11,423 nt of DNA from Bacteroidales bacterium UBA1179 (lineage in GTDB: Bacteria; Bacteroidota; Bacteroidia; Bacteroidales; Bacteroidaceae): positions 1-11,423 of the forward strand of contig DBYT01000074.1 of NCBI GenBank assembly GCA_002309915.1, given 5' to 3'. The translations under genes and the position numbers were made by a program. Positions 7,248 through 11,423 of this stretch are shown one piece after another; positions within the stretch are counted from its first letter, which is position 1; each line of letters opens with the position of its first letter. The notes beneath the pieces were generated by a model, which had not been told where the DNA came from, made no database searches, and saw only the letters and a list, made by a program, of their open reading frames with translations.

Positions 7248-7838
7248 TCAGGCTTTACGGTTCTTTACTGAGTTTACTATGGCCATAAGCAGGCCAAGTG
7301 TTATGAATGCTCCGGGAGCCAGCACGAATACAAGCATCTTCATGGACTCGGGCAGTATCTGATGACCGAATACGGCTCCGTTACCCAGCAGTTCACGGAC
7401 AAATCCCAGGATTGTAAGAGCCAGGGTGAAGCCGATACCTATACCGATACCGTCACAGATTGATGCCAGCACGTTGTTCTTGGCTGCGAATGCCTCGGCA
7501 CGGCCCAGGATAATGCAGTTTACCACAATCAGCGGGATGAATATGCCCAGAGTCTTGTACAGATCCGGAACATAAGCCTGCATGAGCATCTGCAGCAGTG
7601 TAACGAATGATGCAATCACCACTATATAACAAGGTATGCGCACACCGTCAGGGATAAGGTTCTTAAGCAGAGATATGAATGTGTTTGAGCATATGAGCAC
7701 GAACATGGTTGCCACGCCCATTCCAAGTCCGTTTACGGCCGATGTGGTCGTAGCCAGCGTGGGGCACATTCCCAAAAGGAGAACAAACGTAGGATTCTCC
7801 TTTATTATTCCGTTTATTATTGTCTTGAAGTAATTCAT
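7248..7838 (-). CDS. rnfE: Rnf electron transport complex subunit E
   Basis: RnfE is the polytopic membrane partner of RnfA, with inverted topology, and supplies the other cysteines of the intramembrane Fe-S cluster. From the ATG at 7838 it has 196 residues, normal for the family. Signatures are NPTFVLLLGMCPTLATT (15-31, with C25) and IPLIVVNCIILGRAEAFA (101-118, with C108), in about six hydrophobic helices. An upstream in-frame ATG at 7874 would add 12 polar residues (MELHHRTKTYAT) and overlap rnfG by 23 nt. The start at 7838 matches the family N-terminus (MNYFKTIINGI) and leaves a 13-nt gap after rnfG. Confidence 0.95.
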   Translation of the reverse strand: MNYFKTIINGIIKENPTFVLLLGMCPTLATTTSAVNGLGMGVATMFVLICSNTFISLLKNLIPDGVRIPCYIVVIASFVTLLQMLMQAYVPDLYKTLGIFIPLIVVNCIILGRAEAFAAKNNVLASICDGIGIGIGFTLALTILGFVRELLGNGAVFGHQILPESMKMLVFVLAPGAFITLGLLMAIVNSVKNRKA

Positions 7839-7851
7839 CGTTGCATAGGTT

Positions 7852-8523
7852 TTAGTTCTGTGATGAAGCTCCACTCACGCCATCGGCCGCGGTATAGCCG
7901 AACACAGCCTTGTAGGCGGCGTTCACTGCACGCAGGAAAGCCTTTGATGTGATTGTGGATGCGGTAATGGCATCCACCTGACCTCCGTCCTTGCTTACGG
8001 TCATCAGGTCATCACCGGGGTTCATGCCGATGATGTTGTGATTACCCGGTTTCTCGGGAGCACCCAGCAGCACGTTCACTACCAGAGGCTGTTCCTTGGC
8101 ATCGGCACTCTTCTGACGGAACCAGCCGTCAGCCTGCGCACCCAGTCCCGGAGTCTCGCTGTGCTCCAGCACGGTATAACCCAGTATCACGCCCTCGGGA
8201 TCAAAGCCCACCATAATCTTCAGGGCACCGCCGAATCCGTTCTTATCGGTCGATTCGACTGCAGTACCTATCAGGTTTCCGTTCATGTCATTGACATTGT
8301 GGAAAATGAATCCTTCACGCTCCACGGGATTCTCGACGGTAAACTTGATGTCGCGGTCACCCAGTATCACACTCTTTATTCCGTTCTCGATTGCAGCGTT
8401 GTTGATTGCCTCAATGGGACTGGTAGTCACATTATTGACCCACGCCAGCAAACCTGCAGCCACTACGGCTATCAGGGTGAGCACCAGGGCCATATTCATT
8501 ATATTTGATTCCAGTTTCTTCAT
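7852..8523 (-). CDS. rnfG: Rnf electron transport complex subunit G (covalent FMN)
   Basis: RnfG is a single-helix membrane protein with a periplasmic FMN-binding domain that accepts electrons from the membrane part of Rnf. The 223-residue product has an N-terminal anchor helix (about 9-30) and an FMN_bind domain. Visible motifs are GFGGALKIMVGFDPEG (96-111), HSETPGLGAQ (121-130) and the flavin-attachment sequence DAITASTITS (184-193, FMN expected on T190). The latter departs from the usual SGAT core but keeps the acceptor Thr. The ATG overlaps the rnfD stop by 4 nt, suggesting coupled translation. The last ten residues are DGVSGASSQN, a near-copy of a second flavinylation motif with Ser in place of Thr. 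Confidence 0.96.
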   Translation of the reverse strand: MKKLESNIMNMALVLTLIAVVAAGLLAWVNNVTTSPIEAINNAAIENGIKSVILGDRDIKFTVENPVEREGFIFHNVNDMNGNLIGTAVESTDKNGFGGALKIMVGFDPEGVILGYTVLEHSETPGLGAQADGWFRQKSADAKEQPLVVNVLLGAPEKPGNHNIIGMNPGDDLMTVSKDGGQVDAITASTITSKAFLRAVNAAYKAVFGYTAADGVSGASSQN

Positions 8524-9506
8524 TTTACAGCCTCCCCGAAACGTTTAGGTTTGCACCAGTTGTTAATGAGCGGAGTAACCGCATTCATGATCAGGATTGC
8601 GAATGACATACCCTCGGGATATGATCCGAAGTAACGGATAACCACTGTCAGGAATCCTATTCCAATACCGTACCATACCATACCCTTGATGGTCATGGGC
8701 GATGTCACATAATCGGTAGCCATGAAAATGGCACCCAGCATCAGGCCGCCGGAGCAGAGATGATACAGAGGATTTACATAAAGCACGGGGTTGATGAGCC
8801 ACATGATACCTGTGAGTACGGCAACTGTACCCAGGATTGAAACAGGGATGTGCCATGTGATGGTCTTGGAGCAGAGCAGGATGACAAATCCTACCAGCAG
8901 CAGGAGGGCGCTCACCTCACCTATACAACCGCCTACATTACCCAGGAACAGGTCACCCAAACCGGGCAGCTGGTCAGCGGCGGCAGTGTTGCCACCGGCA
9001 ATCTGGCCGATGAGATTAAGAGGTGTGGCACCTGTCTGGGCATCGATGTAAGATGTGGCGAAACCGGCCGGAACGGGCCATGAGGTCATCTTGGCCGGGA
9101 ATGAAATGAGCAGGAACACGCGGCCCACCAATGCGGGGTTGAACGGGTTGTTGCCCAGTCCTCCGAATGCCATCTTACCAATTCCTATGGCAACCAGCGC
9201 ACCTATTACAATCATGTAGATAGGCAGGTTGGACGGCATGTTGAATGCCAGCAGGATACCGGTTATGACAGCCGACAGGTCACCGATCGTTGACGGTCTC
9301 TTAAGTATGAACTTTGTTATGAACCACTCAAAGAAGAGACATGAGAGCACTGATGTGGCAGTAACGATCAGCGCACCCAGCCCGAACTCATAGAATGATG
9401 CAAAGAGTGCAGGCATGAGCGCCACAATCACCCAGCGCATGTTTCTCTCTATGGTGTCACCGCAGTGTACGTGCGGCGATGTTGTTATATACAGTTTCTG
9501 AGCCAT
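8520..9506 (-). CDS. rnfD: Rnf electron transport complex subunit D (covalent FMN)
   Basis: RnfD is a polytopic inner-membrane subunit, related to NqrB, carrying FMN covalently bound by a phosphoester to Thr; it is central to coupling electron flow to ion transport. The 328-residue product has about ten hydrophobic segments. Signatures are SPHVHCGDTIERNMRWVIVA (10-29), AFGGLGNNPFNPALVGRVFL (122-141) and the flavinylation motif QTGATPLN (157-164, FMN on T161). The C-terminal half includes ATDYVTSPMT, also typical. It begins 6 nt after the rnfC stop, and its stop overlaps the rnfG start as ATGA. Confidence 0.97.
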   Translation of the reverse strand: MAQKLYITTSPHVHCGDTIERNMRWVIVALMPALFASFYEFGLGALIVTATSVLSCLFFEWFITKFILKRPSTIGDLSAVITGILLAFNMPSNLPIYMIVIGALVAIGIGKMAFGGLGNNPFNPALVGRVFLLISFPAKMTSWPVPAGFATSYIDAQTGATPLNLIGQIAGGNTAAADQLPGLGDLFLGNVGGCIGEVSALLLLVGFVILLCSKTITWHIPVSILGTVAVLTGIMWLINPVLYVNPLYHLCSGGLMLGAIFMATDYVTSPMTIKGMVWYGIGIGFLTVVIRYFGSYPEGMSFAILIMNAVTPLINNWCKPKRFGEAVK

Positions 9507-9512
9507 AATTCC

Positions 9513-10850
9513 TTATTTCTTAGCGTTACGGGCGCGGATTATTCCGCCTACCCTGTTCTTTGCCAGACGTACCCAGTCAAGCAGAGGTCTGCGTGAGGGG
9601 CAGGTGCTCTGGCAGCAACCGCACTCTATGCAGCTCATGATCCAGTTCTCCTCGGCGCATTCCCAGTCCTGAGACTCGGATGCCGTGGCCAGCAGATAGG
9701 GCTCCAGACCCATGGGGCAGGCCTGTACGCACTTGGCGCAACGGATACAGTTGCGTTCCTGACGGCGTGCCGCATCCTTCTCAGGGATCATAAGTATGCC
9801 CGATGTGCCCTTGACTACCGGTGCAGTCTCATCCAGCAGCGGACGTCCCATCATGGGGCCGCCTGATATCAGCTTACCGGTATCCTGAGGCATTCCGCCT
9901 GCATATTCAAGCAGCTGGCTGACGGGTGTACCCATACGCACCTTCAGGTTGCAGGGCTTCTTTACATTCTGGCCGGTAACGGTAACTATACGCTCAATGA
10001 GAGGCTTGTTCTTCATCACAGCCTCATAGATGGCGAATACGGTACCCACGTTCTGAACCACGCAGCCTACATTTGCAGGCAGTGCGGGAGGAGGCGGAAC
10101 CTGACGGCCGGTGACAGCCTCGATGAGCTGTTTCTCACCGCCCTGCGGATATTTCATCTGCAGAGGCATCACCTCTATGCCGCTTACCATCGATGTCTTG
10201 GATTTGAGCAGGTCAATGGCATCGGGCTTGTTTGACTCGATACCTATCACGGCGCGGTCAATTCCAAGAACCTTGAGGATTACCTTGATACCGATTATTA
10301 TCTCGTCAGGATGTTCCAGCATCAGACGGTGATCGGCCGTAAGATACGGCTCGCACTCGACGGCATTGATTATGAGTGTGTCGATGGTGCACTCCTTGGG
10401 AGGGCACAGTTTTACGTGAGTGGGGAAACAGGCACCGCCCATTCCCACTATACCTGCATTCTTGATGCACTCTATTATCTCTTCACGTGTCTTTGTGCTC
10501 TGGAGCACCAGCTTCTCGGAACGGTCAATCGAGGGCTCCCACTCATCGCCTTCAACATCGATGAATATGGCAGGCTTGCGCAGGCCGCTGGCATCGACTA
10601 TGGAGTCTATCTTGGCAACCTTGCCCGATACTGACGAATGGATTGAAGCCGACATGAAACCGCCCGGCTCGGCGATCCTGGTTCCTACGCGGACCACATC
10701 ACCCTTTTCCACACAAGGTACTGCAGGAGCGCCTATGTGCTGTGACAGGGGGAAGACAGCCTGCTGGGGCAATCCCAGGGTCTCTATCTTCTTGCCGGCC
10801 GTCAGTTTGTTTGGCTCGGGGTGTACACCACCTATTTTGAAAGTATTCAT
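9513..10850 (-). CDS. rnfC: Rnf electron transport complex subunit C
   Basis: RnfC is the peripheral cytoplasmic subunit that binds NAD(H) and FMN and relays electrons through two [4Fe-4S] clusters. The 445-residue product starts with GGVHPEPNKLTAGKKIE, has an N-terminal barrel-like domain, and the NADH/FMN-binding core GIVGMGGACFPTHVK (133-147) with NAVECEPYLTADHRL (162-176). An SLBB-type region follows (about 285-345). Two ferredoxin-like Cys motifs are present: CIRCAKCVQACP (C368, C371, C374, C378) and CIECGCCQSTCP (C407, C410, C413, C417). The protein ends soon after the second cluster, without the long repetitive tail seen in many proteobacterial RnfC proteins. The ATG is 6 nt after the rnfB stop. 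Confidence 0.97.
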   Translation of the reverse strand: MNTFKIGGVHPEPNKLTAGKKIETLGLPQQAVFPLSQHIGAPAVPCVEKGDVVRVGTRIAEPGGFMSASIHSSVSGKVAKIDSIVDASGLRKPAIFIDVEGDEWEPSIDRSEKLVLQSTKTREEIIECIKNAGIVGMGGACFPTHVKLCPPKECTIDTLIINAVECEPYLTADHRLMLEHPDEIIIGIKVILKVLGIDRAVIGIESNKPDAIDLLKSKTSMVSGIEVMPLQMKYPQGGEKQLIEAVTGRQVPPPPALPANVGCVVQNVGTVFAIYEAVMKNKPLIERIVTVTGQNVKKPCNLKVRMGTPVSQLLEYAGGMPQDTGKLISGGPMMGRPLLDETAPVVKGTSGILMIPEKDAARRQERNCIRCAKCVQACPMGLEPYLLATASESQDWECAEENWIMSCIECGCCQSTCPSRRPLLDWVRLAKNRVGGIIRARNAKK

Positions 10851-10856
10851 AATACC

Positions 10857-11423
10857 TTAATTGTTTTCGGTTGATTCTGTCTCCACAGGAGCGGTCTCAG
10901 GGGCAGCGGGTGCCTCCTCTACCACCCTCTTGGGAGGGAAGTTGACTGCAATGATTGAGTGCTGCGGGCATTCGTCCACGCACTTGCGGCACAGACGGCA
11001 CTTCTCAAAGTCTATATATGCCAGGTTATTCTCAAGAGTGATGGCCTCGAACGGGCAGGCCTTGACGCACTTGCCGCATCCTATGCAGGCAACGTCGCAC
11101 GCCTTCTTGGCTACAGGACCCTTGTCCTTGTTGATGCAGCTTACGTAAACCCTGCGGTCCATTTTGTTCTTGTTGCGGAGTTCGATGATACCGCGCGGGC
11201 AGGCCTTGGCGCAAGCTCCGCAGGCGGTGCACTTGTCCTGGTCAACCACCGGGAGTCCGGTCTGGGGATCCATCTTTATGGCGTCGAACTTACATGCCTT
11301 CACGCAGTCGCCGCAGCCCAGGCAGCCGTAGAAACAGCCAGTCTCGCCTCCGTTCATCATGGCGGCAACGGCACAGCTCTTGGCTCCGTCATAAGTACGG
11401 GGTCTGGGACGGTTCTGGCATGA
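10857..11423 (-). CDS. rnfB: Rnf electron transport complex subunit B (N-terminus cut off by window edge)
   Basis: RnfB is the ferredoxin-like entry subunit of Rnf, anchored by an N-terminal helix and exposing several [4Fe-4S] clusters to the cytoplasm. The frame is open to the window edge at 11423, so 188 C-terminal residues are visible; the Met at 11360 is internal, because the residues upstream of it (RPRTYDGAKSCAVAA) are RnfB-like. Cys motifs in order are CLGCGDCVKAC, CTACGACAKACP, CIGCGKCVKACP and CRLCRKCVDECP, enough for about four clusters. The first reads CLGCGDC where many relatives have CLGFGDC. The last 25 residues are rich in Ala, Pro, Glu and Thr and probably disordered. The gene is followed after 6 nt by rnfC. 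The operon promoter is outside the window. Confidence 0.95.
   Translation of the reverse strand, partial: SCQNRPRPRTYDGAKSCAVAAMMNGGETGCFYGCLGCGDCVKACKFDAIKMDPQTGLPVVDQDKCTACGACAKACPRGIIELRNKNKMDRRVYVSCINKDKGPVAKKACDVACIGCGKCVKACPFEAITLENNLAYIDFEKCRLCRKCVDECPQHSIIAVNFPPKRVVEEAPAAPETAPVETESTENN

Noticed and set aside
7839..7874. Upstream ATG for rnfE at 7874
   Set aside because: It adds 12 polar residues not expected in RnfE and overlaps rnfG; the ATG at 7838 matches the family N-terminus.
10959..11423. Long plus-strand open frame opposite rnfB (also similar ones at 8038-8508, 10420-10860 and 3906-4277)
   Set aside because: They are antisense shadows of well-supported genes, with no recognisable domains and no promoter or start context; such frames are expected opposite coding sequence with this codon use.
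6622..11423. Na+-translocating NADH:quinone reductase (nqr) instead of rnf
   Set aside because: Polyferredoxin RnfB and RnfC with two [4Fe-4S] motifs are present, and there is no NqrF or NqrA-like gene; the order B-C-D-G-E-A is that of rnf.

Overview
This is a GC-balanced bacterial window in which every convincing gene lies on the minus strand, so transcription runs from 11423 down to 1. The organism is most likely a member of the Bacteroidales, perhaps Prevotella-like. The support is: two intergenic promoters with the Bacteroidetes -7 box TAnnTTTG, starts with little or no Shine-Dalgarno sequence, Bacteroidetes-like PheT/DnaB/IspE proteins, and an rnfBCDGEA order. The genus cannot be fixed by reading alone.

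Region 1 (11423 to 6622) is an rnf operon: rnfB (cut by the window edge), rnfC, rnfD, rnfG, rnfE and rnfA. Spacings are 5-13 nt, with one 4-nt ATGA overlap. It encodes the membrane Rnf complex, which moves electrons between ferredoxin and NAD while moving ions across the inner membrane. Fe-S motifs (RnfB, RnfC), covalent-FMN threonines (RnfD T161, RnfG T190) and intramembrane Fe-S cysteines (RnfA, RnfE) are all visible.

Region 2 (6608 to 4071), 13 nt after rnfA, encodes an 845-residue predicted lipoprotein. It has two tandem covalent-FMN domains followed by a fumarate/urocanate-reductase-type FAD domain. It looks like an exported terminal reductase transcribed with Rnf. By eye it lacks the active-site His of classical fumarate reductases, with Met in its place, and it carries a 20-residue Gly/Phe-only tract in the region of the clamp domain. 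Its substrate is unknown. This is the most interesting part of the window.

Region 3 (4058 to 1) holds housekeeping genes. ispE (MEP isoprenoid pathway) is only 12 nt downstream of the reductase gene and seems to end the rnf transcript. dnaB (replicative helicase) and pheT (Phe-tRNA synthetase beta subunit, cut by the window edge) follow. Each is preceded by the same compact device: the terminator hairpin of the upstream gene, with its T-tract running directly into a TAnnTTTG promoter box. No tRNA, rRNA, CRISPR, IS element or phage gene was seen. Intergenic space is below 100 nt everywhere.
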